64,000 nt of DNA. Origin: Polymorphobacter megasporae. Its GTDB lineage: Bacteria; Pseudomonadota; Alphaproteobacteria; Sphingomonadales; Sphingomonadaceae. The position numbers and the translations under genes are program-made. Shown piece after piece: positions 15,290 through 24,285 of the stretch. Each line of letters begins with the position of its first letter. The stretch's first letter is position 1. Under the pieces are notes generated by a model. It was not told the origin of the DNA. It searched no databases and saw only the letters and a program-made list of their open reading frames with translations. The stretch covers positions 1,798,001-1,862,000 of the forward strand of contig NZ_CP081848.1 in assembly GCF_018982885.2 (NCBI RefSeq), in the 5' to 3' direction.

Positions 15290-16164
15290 AACGCGCGCTG
15301 GTCGCCGCCGCGCTGCTGATCGGCGGCCCGGCGGTGGCGCAGGTGCCGCCTGCCGAACTCGGCCAGCGCTTCGTTCCCGCGCCGTGGTGGATGCGCGAAC
15401 CGGTGGTCGCGTCGCTCGGAGAAGTCCGGACCGAGGTGCCGGCAAATCGCGCCAGCTTCAGCGCGCAGTTCAGCGCGGTCGAGCACGACGTCACGGCGGC
15501 GAGCAACGCCGCGGCGAAGCGCGTCCGCGAACTCGACCAGAGCCTCCGCGCGCTCGGTGCCGAACGCGTTCAGTTGACGACCACCTTCCGCACCCGCCCG
15601 CTCTACGATCAGTACCGCGAGAAAGACGGGAAGCTCGTCGACAACGAGCGTGCCGACAAGATCGACCGCTACGAGGTGACTGCGGTGCTGTCGGTCGCAG
15701 TGCGCGACATGGCGGTGCTCGAACGCGCTTATCGCACCGTCGTCGCGGCGAAACCGACCTCGATCGCGCAGGTGTATTTCTCGCTCGAACCCGACAACGC
15801 GACAAAGACGTGGCTCCAGGGCGAAGCGGCGAAGGACGCGCTCCATCGCGCGCGGCTGTCGGTCGAGGCGAGCGGCGGGCGGCTCGGTGCACCCAAGATC
15901 GTCGATCTGAGCGGCGGGGTCTGCCAGACGCAGGTCTTCGCCGGCTGGCCGAGCTACGTTGGCGGATCGCAGCCGACCGATGTCGAGCGACCGAATGACA
16001 TCAGAGTATCGGGGCGGATGATGATGGCGGCCCCCGCGCCGCCTCCACCCCCGCCACCCGCGCCGTCGCTCGATCAGGCGGCCGAGACCGTCCAGATAAC
16101 TCTGCAACCGCCGATGGAGCGGCTGCAGGCGTCGGCGTGTGTCGTCTATGCGCTGCTGCCTTGA
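15286..16164 (+). CDS. SIMPL (DUF541) domain periplasmic protein
   Basis: A 292-aa exported protein. The signal peptide is KRALVAAALLIGGPAVAQ. The body has the SIMPL/DUF541 pattern: SLGEVRTEVPANRASFSAQF, repeated NAAAKRVRELDQSLRALG, QLTTTFRTRPLYDQYRE and the later DALHRARLSVEASGGRLGAP. A Pro-rich stretch (APPPPPPPAPS) precedes the last strand at about residue 250. SIMPL proteins are widespread in bacterial envelopes with no settled biochemical function. The start at 15286 is fixed by the ATGA overlap with the SDR stop and by the signal peptide. A 7-bp hairpin (16181-16200) follows the gene without a T-run. Confidence 0.85.
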   Translation: MKRALVAAALLIGGPAVAQVPPAELGQRFVPAPWWMREPVVASLGEVRTEVPANRASFSAQFSAVEHDVTAASNAAAKRVRELDQSLRALGAERVQLTTTFRTRPLYDQYREKDGKLVDNERADKIDRYEVTAVLSVAVRDMAVLERAYRTVVAAKPTSIAQVYFSLEPDNATKTWLQGEAAKDALHRARLSVEASGGRLGAPKIVDLSGGVCQTQVFAGWPSYVGGSQPTDVERPNDIRVSGRMMMAAPAPPPPPPPAPSLDQAAETVQITLQPPMERLQASACVVYALLP

Positions 16165-16232
16165 CGCTGCACGGCGCTTGACCCGACAAACGCGTCGGGT
16201 GACCTTGAGGCCGTTCGACAGGAGAATCGGCG

Positions 16233-16409
16233 ATGGCGCACAAGTTCGAGGTCTACAAGGATAAAGCGGGCGAGTTCCGCGTCCGCTTCAAATACAACAG
16301 CGAGGTCATGTTCTCGACCGAAGGCTATTCTTCGAAGGCGTCGGCGATGAACGCGATCGAGTCGATCAAGAAGAATGGGCCGACCGCGCCGACCGAAGAC
16401 ATCAGCTAG
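16233..16409 (+). CDS. YegP/DUF1508-family small protein
   Basis: A 58-aa protein consisting of one YegP repeat: HKFEVYKDKAGEFRVRFKYN, then MFSTEGYSSKASAMNAIESI and KKNGP. The family normally has one or two such ~50-residue beta-beta-alpha units; this is the single-repeat form. Function is unknown. A GGAG ribosome-binding site stands 8 bases upstream of the ATG. It is convergent with phhB. Confidence 0.88.
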   Translation: MAHKFEVYKDKAGEFRVRFKYNSEVMFSTEGYSSKASAMNAIESIKKNGPTAPTEDIS

Positions 16410-16425
16410 AAGGCGCGTCGCCGCC

Positions 16426-16701
16426 CTACGCGTCGATTGCTGTCGCCAGATCGACGTCGCGCTGCGTTAGTCCGCCCGCGTCGTGGGTCGTCAGCCGCAC
16501 CTCGAGCTTGTTGTAGACGTTAGACCATTCGGGGTGGTGATCGGCCTTTTCGGCGAGCAGGGCGACGCGCGTCATGAACGCGAAGGCGTGAGTGAAGTCG
16601 GCGAACTTGTACGCGCGGACGATATGATCGCCGTCGCGGTTCCAGCCGGGCAGCCCGACCAGCGCGAGCGCAATTTCGGCGTCGATCAGTCTGGGGATCA
16701 T
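16426..16701 (-). CDS. phhB: Pterin-4a-carbinolamine dehydratase
   Basis: A 91-aa protein matching PCD/DCo[21 protein letters not shown] at the N terminus, then the active-site block [19 protein letters not shown] with its paired histidines, and [16 protein letters not shown] at the end. The enzyme dehydrates 4a-hydroxytetrahydropterin, recycling the cofactor of aromatic amino-acid hydroxylases, though many bacteria carry it without an obvious hydroxylase. No hydroxylase gene is in this window. It is divergent from the metallopeptidase gene with only some 46 bases between the starts. Confidence 0.9.
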   Translation of the reverse strand: MIPRLIDAEIALALVGLPGWNRDGDHIVRAYKFADFTHAFAFMTRVALLAEKADHHPEWSNVYNKLEVRLTTHDAGGLTQRDVDLATAIDA

Positions 16702-16747
16702 GTCGGGTTCCTTGGCGAACGGCGTTGCCTCGCCTATGCCGACCACC

Positions 16748-17146
16748 ATGCGCCAAGGTCAAACCCCGCCGAGCCTCGCCGACATCGACGCGCTGGCGCA
16801 GGCCGCGATCGAACGGCTCCCCGACCAGTTCCGCGACTGGCTCGGCCCGGTGCTGCTTCGCGTCGAGGACTTCCCCGATGCCGACGTCATCCGCGAGATG
16901 GGCCTCGAGACCGAGTTCGACATCCTCGGCCTTTATCAGGGCCGCCATGTCGGCATGAAGGGCGACGAGCCGACCGGCGCGTTGCCCGACATCATCTTCC
17001 TCTACCGCCGCCCGCTGCTCGATGAATGGTGCGAATCGGGAGAGACGCTCGATGCCTTGGTGACGCATGTGCTGGTCCACGAAGTCGGGCATCACTTCGG
17101 GCTGAGCGACGACGACATGGAGCGGATCGAAGCCGAACTCGACTGA
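16748..17146 (+). CDS. Minimal zincin (metallopeptidase-like) family protein
   Basis: A 132-aa protein with the zinc-binding signature [18 protein letters not shown] (HExxHxxGxxD) near the C terminus, following a compact domain ([44 protein letters not shown]). This is the 'minimal zincin' / DUF1025 group found next to housekeeping genes in many bacteria; a proteolytic activity is plausible but not shown. The start is not certain: ATG 16748 is used, ATG 16736 is an in-frame alternative; neither has a strong ribosome-binding site. Confidence 0.83.
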   Translation: MRQGQTPPSLADIDALAQAAIERLPDQFRDWLGPVLLRVEDFPDADVIREMGLETEFDILGLYQGRHVGMKGDEPTGALPDIIFLYRRPLLDEWCESGETLDALVTHVLVHEVGHHFGLSDDDMERIEAELD

Positions 17147-17178
17147 CGTTTGCGCGGCAGGCCGGTCCCGTTCGGCAT

Positions 17179-17194
17179 ATAAGGATATCTTTAT
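17179..17194. promoter_or_regulatory. Near-palindromic operator upstream of ahcY
   Basis: ATAAGGATATCTTTAT is a 16-base palindrome with a single asymmetric position. Very similar ATAAAGATATCTTTAT sites stand upstream of SAM/SAH-cycle genes in alphaproteobacteria and are attributed to ArsR-family regulators of methionine metabolism (SahR/SamR). It lies 58 bases before the ahcY start. Binding is inferred from this resemblance. Confidence 0.6.
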
Positions 17195-17198
17195 ACTT

Positions 17199-17245
17199 GC
17201 TCCGGCGTCAGGTCCCCGGTAGGGCGACGCCAACCCTTTCGGAGC
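17199..17245 (+). promoter_or_regulatory. Nested stem that can mask the ahcY ribosome-binding site
   Basis: GGCGTC (17204-17209) can pair with GACGCC (17226-17231), and directly outside it GCTCCG (17199-17204) with CGGAGC (17240-17245); the latter contains the GGAG ribosome-binding site of ahcY, 8 bases before the ATG. The 3' side carries an AACCCTTT bulge. This could control translation, possibly through a ligand. I could not match it to the known SAH or SAM riboswitch consensus sequences. Confidence 0.4.
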
Positions 17246-17252
17246 ACACAGC

Positions 17253-18662
17253 ATGGCCACCCAGCCGATCGACGCCCTACACGACTATGTCATCGCCGAC
17301 ATCGCCCTCGCCGGCTTCGGCCGCCGCGAGATCGACATCGCCGAGACCGAGATGCCCGGCCTGATGTCGCTGCGCGAAGAGTTCGGCACGACCAAGCCGC
17401 TGACCGGCGCGCGCATCACCGGGTCGCTCCACATGACGATCCAGACCGCGGTGCTGATCGAGACGCTGACCGCGCTTGGTGCCGAAGTCCGCTGGGCGAC
17501 GTGCAATATCTATTCGACGCAGGACCATGCCGCCGCCGCGATCGCCGCGTCCGGCGTGCCGGTGTTCGCGATCAAGGGCGAGAGCCTCGCCGATTATTGG
17601 GACTATGTCGGCCGCATCTTCGACTGGGGCGATGCCACCTGCAACATGATCCTCGACGACGGCGGCGACGCCACGATGTTCGCGCTGTGGGGAGCGAAGC
17701 TCGAAGCGGGCGCGACGATGCCCGAGCCCGAGAACGAGGAAGAGATCGAGATGCAGCGCGCGCTCAAGGCGTACATCGCCGCGCGTCCCGGCTATCTCAC
17801 CGAGACCGTCAAGAATATTAAGGGCGTGTCGGAGGAAACCACCACCGGAGTCCATCGCCTGTACGCGATCGCCAAGAAGGGCGAACTGCCGTTCCCCGCG
17901 ATCAACGTCAACGACAGCGTCACCAAGTCGAAGTTCGACAACCTGTATGGCTGTAAGGAATCGCTGGTCGACGCCATCCGCCGCGGCACCGACGTCATGC
18001 TCGCGGGTAAGGTCGCGACCGTCGCCGGCTTCGGCGATGTCGGCAAGGGTTCGGCCCAGTCGCTCCGTAACGGCGGCGCGCGCGTCCTCGTTACCGAAGT
18101 CGACCCGATCTGCGCGTTGCAGGCGGCGATGGAGGGCTTCGAGGTCGTGACGATGGAGGAGGCGGTCACCCGCTCCGACATCTTCGTCACCGCCACCGGC
18201 AACGCCGACGTCATCACCGCCGAGCACATGGCGGGCATGAAGAATATGGCGATCGTCTGCAACATCGGCCACTTCGACAGCGAGATCCAGATCGCCGCGC
18301 TGTCGAACTACAAGTGGACCGAGGTCAAGCCGCAGGTCGACCTCGTCGAGTTCCCCGACGGCAAGCAGATCATCATTCTGTCGAAGGGTCGCCTGGTCAA
18401 TCTCGGCAACGCGACCGGCCACCCGAGCTTCGTCATGTCGGCGAGCTTCACCAACCAGACGCTGGCGCAGATCGAACTCTATACCCGCCCCGAGCAGTAT
18501 GAGAACGATGTCTACGTCTTGCCCAAGCACCTCGACGAAAAGGTCGCCGCGCTCCACCTCGACAAGCTGGGCGTCAAGCTGACCAAGCTGACGTCGAAGC
18601 AGGCGGGCTATATCGGCGTTCCGGTGGAAGGGCCGTTCAAGCCGGATCACTACCGCTACTAA
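17253..18662 (+). CDS. ahcY: S-adenosylhomocysteine hydrolase
   Basis: A 469-aa NAD-dependent enzyme that splits S-adenosylhomocysteine to adenosine and homocysteine, relieving product inhibition of methyltransferases. Landmarks are [20 protein letters not shown] at the N terminus, the substrate-binding [27 protein letters not shown]-type segment ([20 protein letters not shown]), the NAD loop [15 protein letters not shown], and the C-terminal [20 protein letters not shown] through PDHYRY. The length with its 40-residue insert is typical of the proteobacterial form. An operator-like palindrome and a possible RBS-masking stem precede it. The downstream gene starts 39 bases after the stop. Confidence 0.97.
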   Translation: MATQPIDALHDYVIADIALAGFGRREIDIAETEMPGLMSLREEFGTTKPLTGARITGSLHMTIQTAVLIETLTALGAEVRWATCNIYSTQDHAAAAIAASGVPVFAIKGESLADYWDYVGRIFDWGDATCNMILDDGGDATMFALWGAKLEAGATMPEPENEEEIEMQRALKAYIAARPGYLTETVKNIKGVSEETTTGVHRLYAIAKKGELPFPAINVNDSVTKSKFDNLYGCKESLVDAIRRGTDVMLAGKVATVAGFGDVGKGSAQSLRNGGARVLVTEVDPICALQAAMEGFEVVTMEEAVTRSDIFVTATGNADVITAEHMAGMKNMAIVCNIGHFDSEIQIAALSNYKWTEVKPQVDLVEFPDGKQIIILSKGRLVNLGNATGHPSFVMSASFTNQTLAQIELYTRPEQYENDVYVLPKHLDEKVAALHLDKLGVKLTKLTSKQAGYIGVPVEGPFKPDHYRY

Positions 18663-18701
18663 GCTTTGTCGCCGCCACGCGTCCGGTCTAGGATCAATCG
18701 C

Positions 18702-19187
18702 GTGGCGGCCATTTTCTCCCCGAACAAGACGAGCGCTCGAATGCTCGTCGACTATGCCCACAAGCGTTGGCATGCGGCCGCTGACGCCGATCGGCTCGCG
18801 ATGATCTGCGACCTGTTCATCAAGGCACGCAGCTACGGCTTGCTTAACAAGGTCGCGTTCGTTGTCGCCCTGATGTTCGGCCTCGCGGTGTTGATCTGGC
18901 CGTCGGTGGCGGTGATCACCGGCGACATCGGTTACAGCCGCGAATTCTTTAAATCGGCGATCGTGCAGACGACGATTACCGGGGTCGCTGCGCTCGCCTA
19001 CGGGATTTACAGCCATTACAAGCGCCAGCAGCTCGCGGTCGAAAACCTGATGCGCTATGTGCTGTTTTCAGGCGACCCGGTGTCGACGATGTTCGAGCGG
19101 GTCTCGCGGCAGTTGATGCGCGTCGATGCCGGGTTTAATTTCGGCGAAGAGACGACGAAGACGCCAACCCAAGCCGCCGAAGAGTGA
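18702..19187 (+). CDS. Two-helix membrane protein of unknown function
   Basis: About 161 aa with an N-terminal soluble helix (ARMLVDYAHKRWHAAADADR), two transmembrane segments (about 52-70, KVAFVVALMFGLAVLIW, and about 90-108, TTITGVAALAYGIYSHY) and a cytoplasmic C-terminal tail. The layout resembles SLATT-type two-helix membrane domains, but I cannot assign a family. GTG 18702 is chosen as start because AGGA lies 8 bases upstream; TTG 18666 and ATG 18741 are alternatives. The stop overlaps the tsaE start as GTGA, placing this gene at the head of the coupled chain that runs through addA. Confidence 0.7.
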   Translation: MAAIFSPNKTSARMLVDYAHKRWHAAADADRLAMICDLFIKARSYGLLNKVAFVVALMFGLAVLIWPSVAVITGDIGYSREFFKSAIVQTTITGVAALAYGIYSHYKRQQLAVENLMRYVLFSGDPVSTMFERVSRQLMRVDAGFNFGEETTKTPTQAAEE

Positions 19188-19633
19188 TTGGCCTGCTCGA
19201 TCCGGCCGCGCTCGAAGCCCTCGCCGCACGCCTCGCCGCCGTCCTTCGTCCCGGCGATGTTGTCGCCCTATTCGGCGACCTCGGTGCGGGCAAGACGACG
19301 TTTGCGCGGGGGGTGCTGCGCGGGCTCGGCTGGAGCGGGGAGGTGCCGTCGCCGTCGTTCACCCTCGTCCAGACCTACGACACCGTCCCGCCGGTCTGGC
19401 ACGTCGATCTCTACCGGCTCGGCTCGGCGGACGAGGCGGAGGCGCTCGGGCTCGACGACGTCTGGGACACCGCGGCGGTGCTGGTCGAATGGCCCGAGCG
19501 GCTCGGCAGTCGCCTGCCCGAAGCGCTTCACTTGCGGCTCGACGGGGCGGGTGACGCGACGCGGACCTTGACAGCGACCGTCCCGAAGTCATGGGAGGGG
19601 CGATGGCCTCCCCCTCCCAATCGCCAGCGATGA
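19184..19633 (+). CDS. tsaE: tRNA threonylcarbamoyladenosine biosynthesis ATPase TsaE
   Basis: A 149-aa P-loop ATPase of the TsaE family. Walker A is FGDLGAGKTTFARGVLRGLG; the family-specific SPSFTLVQTYD and WHVDLYRLGSADEAEALGLD follow, with VLVEWPERLG near the end. TsaE works with TsaB and TsaD to make the t6A modification of ANN-decoding tRNAs. The start is a GTG within the preceding stop (GTGA), and its own stop overlaps the next gene's ATG (ATGA). A Trp-Pro-rich tail (EGRWPPPPNRQR) lies beyond the conserved fold and is probably dispensable. Confidence 0.93.
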   Translation: MIGLLDPAALEALAARLAAVLRPGDVVALFGDLGAGKTTFARGVLRGLGWSGEVPSPSFTLVQTYDTVPPVWHVDLYRLGSADEAEALGLDDVWDTAAVLVEWPERLGSRLPEALHLRLDGAGDATRTLTATVPKSWEGRWPPPPNRQR

Positions 19634-20607
19634 TCCCGCCTCTCGCCGCCCCCGCATTCCTTGCGGCGAACGGCTGGGCGGGCGCTGAAATCCGCCCGCT
19701 TGCCGGCGATGCCTCGTTCCGCCGCTACTTCCGCATCATCGACGGCGACCGCACGGCGGTGCTGATGGACGCGCCGCCTGCAACCGAAGACAGCCGGCCG
19801 TTTCTCGATGTCGGCGGGCATCTCGCCGCGATGGGCTTTTCGGCGCCGCAGCCGATCGGGGTCGATCTCGACGCCGGGCTCGTCCTGCTCGAGGACTTCG
19901 GCGACGACCGGTTGACCCCGGTGCTCGCCGCCGCGCCCGAGCGCGAAGCGGCAACCTACGCGCAGGCAATCGACCTGCTCGCCGCGCTCCACGTCCAGCC
20001 CGCACCGCCGCTGGCGCCGTACGACGAGGCGGTGATGCTGCGCGAAGTGCGGCTGTTCCCCGAGTGGTATCTCCCTGCGGTCGGTCTTGCCGAGGCCCCC
20101 GGCTATGACGATGCGTGGCGTGCGACATGGCCGGGGGTCGTCGCGGCGACGGCGGCGGCTCCGGTGCTCACGCTGCGCGATTATCACGCCGACAATCTGA
20201 TGCTGCTCGACCGTCCCGGGCTGCTCGGGCTCGGCCTGCTCGACTTTCAGGACGCGCTCGCCGGGCACCCGGCGTACGACCTCGTCTCGTTGCTCCAGGA
20301 TGCGCGCCGCGATGTGCCCCGCGACCTCGAGGAAGCGATGATTGCCCGCTATGTCGACGCGCGCGGGATCGACGATGTCGCTGCCTTCCGCGCCGCGTAT
20401 GAAATCCTCGGGGCGCAGCGAAATACGAAGATTCTTGGTATCTTCACCCGGCTCCGCGACCGCGACGGCCGCGCTGGATACGTCGAGCGCCACCCACGGA
20501 TGTGGGGGCTGCTCGACCGTAATTTTGCCCATCCGGCGCTCACACCGGTCCGCGACTGGTTCGACGCCAACGTGCCGGTGGCGGCGCGCGCGGAGGCGTG
20601 GACGTGA
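19630..20607 (+). CDS. amgK: AmgK-type N-acetylmuramate/N-acetylglucosamine anomeric kinase
   Basis: A 325-aa aminoglycoside phosphotransferase-fold kinase. Visible motifs are LAGDASFRRYFRI (ATP loop), VLLEDFGDDRL, the catalytic TLRDYHADNLMLL and the metal-binding LLDFQDALAGHPAYDLVSLL. AmgK phosphorylates the anomeric carbon of MurNAc and GlcNAc during peptidoglycan recycling; MurU, encoded immediately downstream, then makes UDP-MurNAc, bypassing MurA and giving fosfomycin tolerance in Pseudomonas. The start is set by the ATGA overlap with tsaE; ATG 19591 further upstream is possible but would add low-complexity sequence. The stop overlaps murU (GTGA). Confidence 0.88.
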   Translation: MIPPLAAPAFLAANGWAGAEIRPLAGDASFRRYFRIIDGDRTAVLMDAPPATEDSRPFLDVGGHLAAMGFSAPQPIGVDLDAGLVLLEDFGDDRLTPVLAAAPEREAATYAQAIDLLAALHVQPAPPLAPYDEAVMLREVRLFPEWYLPAVGLAEAPGYDDAWRATWPGVVAATAAAPVLTLRDYHADNLMLLDRPGLLGLGLLDFQDALAGHPAYDLVSLLQDARRDVPRDLEEAMIARYVDARGIDDVAAFRAAYEILGAQRNTKILGIFTRLRDRDGRAGYVERHPRMWGLLDRNFAHPALTPVRDWFDANVPVAARAEAWT

Positions 20608-21362
20608 GCCGGTTCAGCACCCCCCTTGCGTTGCGGCCCGCGGTCGATGTCGTCGTGCCGACGACGGCGATGGTGCTCGCGGCCGGGCTCGGCAAGCGGA
20701 TGCGGCCGTTGACCGCGACGCGGCCGAAGCCGCTCGTCGAGGTCGCGGGGCGATCGTTGCTCGACCGGGCGCTCGATCACCTCACTGCTGCCGGCGTCGC
20801 GCGGGCGGTGGTCAATGTCCATTATTTCGCCGAGCAGGTCGAAGCGCATCTCGCCAGCCGCGACGGTCCCGAGGTCGTCATCTCCGACGAACGCGGCGCC
20901 CTGCTCGAAACCGGGGGCGGTGTGACCAAGGCGCTGCCGCTGATCGACTGCGACCCGTTCTACGTCATCAACAGCGACAATCTCTGGGTCGACGGCTCGA
21001 TCGACACGCTCAAGCTGCTCGCGCAGCGCTGGGACGACGGGACGATGGACGCGCTGCTGCTGCTCGTGCCGCTGGCGCGCGCGAGCGGTTACGAGGGGCG
21101 CGGCGACTTCTACATGAACCCGATGGGACGGCTGCGGCGGCGCGTCGAGCATCGCGTGGCGCCATACGTCTTCTCGGGCGTCCAGGTGCTGTCGAAGCGG
21201 CTGTTCGAGGGTGAGCCGATCGAGGCGTTTTCGCTCAACCGGTTGTACGACAAGGCGTTGGCGAACGGTCGCCTGTTCGGCGCGGTCCACGGCGGGATGT
21301 GGTTCCACGTCGGCACCCCGGCATCGGTCGGCGAAACCGAAGTGATCCTTGCCGACAGTTAA
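20604..21362 (+). CDS. murU: MurU-type N-acetylmuramate-1-phosphate uridylyltransferase
   Basis: A 252-aa sugar-phosphate nucleotidyltransferase. The signature AMVLAAGLGKRMRPLTATRP followed by KPLVEVAG is at residues 20-50, GGGVTKALPLI and YVINSDNLWVDG (metal-binding Asp) follow, and GMWFHVGTPASV closes the domain. Next to amgK it most probably makes UDP-MurNAc in cell-wall recycling; mannose-1-phosphate guanylyltransferases look similar, so the specificity rests partly on context. The GTG at 20604 overlaps the amgK stop (GTGA); GTG 20598 is an alternative. The last 14 bases overlap the TTG start of addB. Confidence 0.9.
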   Translation: MSRFSTPLALRPAVDVVVPTTAMVLAAGLGKRMRPLTATRPKPLVEVAGRSLLDRALDHLTAAGVARAVVNVHYFAEQVEAHLASRDGPEVVISDERGALLETGGGVTKALPLIDCDPFYVINSDNLWVDGSIDTLKLLAQRWDDGTMDALLLLVPLARASGYEGRGDFYMNPMGRLRRRVEHRVAPYVFSGVQVLSKRLFEGEPIEAFSLNRLYDKALANGRLFGAVHGGMWFHVGTPASVGETEVILADS

Positions 21363-24285
21363 CGTCTTCACGATCCCGCCGCATGTCGCGTTCGTCGATG
21401 CGCTCGCGGCGGGGCTGCTCGAACGGACGAAGCACGACCCGATGGCATTGGCGCGGGCGCAGGTGCTGCTGCCCAACCGACGCGCGGTCCGGGCGCTGGG
21501 CGATGCCTTCGTGCGTCTGTCGGGGGGCGGGCTGCTGCTGCCGCGGATGACGCCGATCGGCGATGTCGACGCCGACGAAGCGCTTGGGCATTTCGACGGC
21601 GACCTTGCCGCCGATGCCGACCTGCCCCTGGCGATCGATCCGACCAAACGGCGGCTTCTCCTTGCCCAACTCGTCCGGCGCTGGCGCGACGGGACGAGTG
21701 CGATAACCGCGATCGAGGCGCTGCGGCTCGCCGACCAGCTCGCGGCGGCGTTCGATGCGCTGGCGTTCGAGGAGATCGACGCCACCGCGCTGACCGGCTT
21801 CGCCCCCGACGACATGGCGCACCACTGGGAGGCAACGCTGGCGTTTTTCCGCGTTGTCCTCGACCTGTGGCCGCCGCTGCTCGCGAGCCACAATGAGATC
21901 GACCCGGCGACGCGCAACCGCGCCCTGCTCGACGCGCTCGCGGCGCGGTGGAAAGCGACTCCGCCGGGGCTCGTCGTCGCCGCCGGGATGGCCGGGGTCG
22001 CGCCGCCGGTGGCGCGGCTGCTGCGGGTGATCGCACGGCTGCCGCAGGGGATCGTCGTGCTGCCGGGACTCGACACGGCGATGAGCGACGAGGCGTGGGG
22101 CGCGATCCGTTGCCACGTGACCGACGACGACGCCGACCCCGCGCGCAATAGCGAGGAGCATCCGCAGTTCGCGCTCAAGATGCTGCTCCACCATCTCGAC
22201 GTGGCGCGCGGCGAGGTCGACGACTGGGGCCACGCCACCGCGCTCGACGGGCCTGCCGGGCGCGCGGTCGAGGTCGCCCGCGCGATGGCCCCGGCAGCAT
22301 TCACCGGCGACTGGCGGCATACCCCGGTCGACGCGACGCTGTTCGAGCACGTCCATGCGGTGACCGCCGCGACCCCCGCGGAGGAGGCCCAAGTCATCGC
22401 GCTCGCGCTGCGCCGGACGCTCGACACGCCGGGCAAGACTGCGGCGCTCGTCACCCCCGACCGCGCTCTTGCGCGGCGGGTCGCGGCGCACGTCGCGCGC
22501 TGGGGGATCGAAGTCGACGATTCGGCGGGGACGCCGTTGCGGGTGACGCCGCCGGGGGCGCTGCTGCTCGCATTGGTCGAGGCGGCGGCGCGGGGGTTTA
22601 CGCCGGTGGCGCTGCTCGCGGTGCTCAAGCATCCGCTGGTCCGGCGCGGCGACGCCCGGCTCGGCTGGCTCGACGCGGTCCGGCGGCTCGACCTCGCGTT
22701 GCGCGGCGTCCGACCGGCGCCGGGGCTCGACGGGACCGGGGCGCAGGTCGATGCCGAGGACGCGCGGCTGTCGCCGTGGTGGGCCGAGGTCGCGGCGCTG
22801 CTCGATCCGCTCGAACGGCTGTTCGCGACGCCGCTCGTCGGGTTTGCCGAGCTTGTCGCGACGCTGCGCGAGGCGGCGCAGGCATTGTGCGGCGACGACC
22901 TGTGGGCGCGGCCCGAGGGTCGCGCGCTCGCCCGGCTGGTCGAGGCGCTCGAAACCCACGGCCACCACCTCAATCCGTTCGAGCCGCTCGACGCCCCGGC
23001 GCTGATCGCGGCGTTCCTGCTCGAGACCGCCGTCCGCCAGCCGTTCGGCAAGCATCCGCGGCTGGCGATCTACGGCACGCTCGAGGCACGGCTCCAGCGC
23101 GCCGACCTGATGATCCTCGGCGGGATGAATGAAGGCGTCTGGCCCGCGCGCCCGGTGCCCGACCCGTGGCTCGCGCCCAAGCTGCGGAGCCACCTGGCGC
23201 TGCCGTCGCTCGAACGGCGGATCGGGCTCGCCGCGCACGATTTCGTCTCGGCACTCGGCGGTCCCGAGGTGCTGTTGACGCGTGCTCGGCGCGACGAGAG
23301 CGCGCCCGCGGTGCCGTCGCGTTTCTGGCTACGGCTCCATGCGCTCGCCGGGGAGGCGATCCGGCCCGACGACGCGCTGCTCGGTCTCGCCCGCGCACTC
23401 GACGCTGCCCCGCAGGTGTCGGCGACACGCCCCGCACCGGCCCCTGCCGCCGCGCTGCGTCCGCGCCGCATTTCGGTGACCGCCGCCGAGCGGTTGAAGG
23501 CTGATCCGTACAGCTATTATGCGCAGACGATGCTGCGGCTGCGGGCGCTCGATGCGCTCGATGCCGACGCCAGCGCGGCCGATCGCGGGACGGCGGTTCA
23601 TTCGATCCTCGAAGAGTGGGTCAAGCGCGGCGATGCCGACCCGGCGACGCTGCCGCGCTTCATCGAGGCCGAGCTGCTTAAATGGTCGGGCCATCCGCTG
23701 ATGCGCGCGCTGTGGGCGCCGCGCGTCCGGCGGGCGATGGACTGGGTCGCGAGCACGATGGCGGCGTGGGAGGCGGAGGGCTGGAGCCCAGCAGCCGCCG
23801 AGGCGAAGGGCGTGCTCGACCTCGCCAGCGGCATCACGCTGAACGGAACCGCCGACCGGGTCGACCGCAGCGACACCGGTGCGCTGGCGATCGTCGACTA
23901 TAAGACCGGGGTCGTGCCGAGCCACGCGCAGGTCGCGGGCGGCTTCGCGCTGCAGATGGGCCTGCTCGGCTGGCTCGCCGAGGAGGGGCGGCTCGCGGGG
24001 GTCGACAAAGGGCCGGTCGGGGCGATGCGCTACTGGAAGCTCGGCGGCGGGACTGACCCCGGCAAGGCGAGCGACCCGCTCAAATTCCGCAGCGAGGTGA
24101 CGATGGCGGTCGACCATATCGCCGCGACCAAGGCGCATTTCCTCAAATTGTGCGACGACATGCTGCTCGGGGACGGGGCGTTCACCGCCAAGCTCCACCC
24201 CGAATACGCCAAGGGCAACGACTACGACCAGCTCGCGCGCGTCCTCGAATGGCTCGGGCGGCCGAAGATGGCGGACGGCGCGTGA
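21349..24285 (+). CDS. addB: AddB, subunit of the AddAB double-strand-break repair helicase-nuclease
   Basis: A 978-aa alphaproteobacterial AddB. With AddA it resects double-strand ends and loads RecA. The N terminus VFTIPPHVAFVDALAAGLLE and LLPNRRAVRAL match the helicase-like inactive domain, which has no Walker A; LMILGGMNEGVWPARP is a strongly conserved middle motif; the C-terminal RecB-like nuclease has AIVDYKTGVVP and QMGLLGWL. The TTG at 21349 is used because the conserved N terminus begins only a few codons later and no ATG or GTG is available. It overlaps murU by 14 bases and addA by 4 (GTGA). Confidence 0.94.
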   Translation: MPTVNVFTIPPHVAFVDALAAGLLERTKHDPMALARAQVLLPNRRAVRALGDAFVRLSGGGLLLPRMTPIGDVDADEALGHFDGDLAADADLPLAIDPTKRRLLLAQLVRRWRDGTSAITAIEALRLADQLAAAFDALAFEEIDATALTGFAPDDMAHHWEATLAFFRVVLDLWPPLLASHNEIDPATRNRALLDALAARWKATPPGLVVAAGMAGVAPPVARLLRVIARLPQGIVVLPGLDTAMSDEAWGAIRCHVTDDDADPARNSEEHPQFALKMLLHHLDVARGEVDDWGHATALDGPAGRAVEVARAMAPAAFTGDWRHTPVDATLFEHVHAVTAATPAEEAQVIALALRRTLDTPGKTAALVTPDRALARRVAAHVARWGIEVDDSAGTPLRVTPPGALLLALVEAAARGFTPVALLAVLKHPLVRRGDARLGWLDAVRRLDLALRGVRPAPGLDGTGAQVDAEDARLSPWWAEVAALLDPLERLFATPLVGFAELVATLREAAQALCGDDLWARPEGRALARLVEALETHGHHLNPFEPLDAPALIAAFLLETAVRQPFGKHPRLAIYGTLEARLQRADLMILGGMNEGVWPARPVPDPWLAPKLRSHLALPSLERRIGLAAHDFVSALGGPEVLLTRARRDESAPAVPSRFWLRLHALAGEAIRPDDALLGLARALDAAPQVSATRPAPAPAAALRPRRISVTAAERLKADPYSYYAQTMLRLRALDALDADASAADRGTAVHSILEEWVKRGDADPATLPRFIEAELLKWSGHPLMRALWAPRVRRAMDWVASTMAAWEAEGWSPAAAEAKGVLDLASGITLNGTADRVDRSDTGALAIVDYKTGVVPSHAQVAGGFALQMGLLGWLAEEGRLAGVDKGPVGAMRYWKLGGGTDPGKASDPLKFRSEVTMAVDHIAATKAHFLKLCDDMLLGDGAFTAKLHPEYAKGNDYDQLARVLEWLGRPKMADGA

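Noticed and set aside
17199-17252. Known SAH, SAM-II or SAM/SAH riboswitch before ahcY
   Set aside because: The stems do not reproduce the conserved loops of those families as I recall them; kept only as an unassigned structured leader.
17277-19016. Minus-strand open frame of 579 codons opposite ahcY
   Set aside because: Antisense of a certain ahcY gene; composition dominated by Asp/Arg/His with no motif.
20349-23051. Very long minus-strand open frame (900 codons) opposite amgK-murU-addB
   Set aside because: Ser/Ala/Arg-rich composition without any motif; it is a mirror of GC-rich coding sequence. addB on the other strand has clear family motifs.
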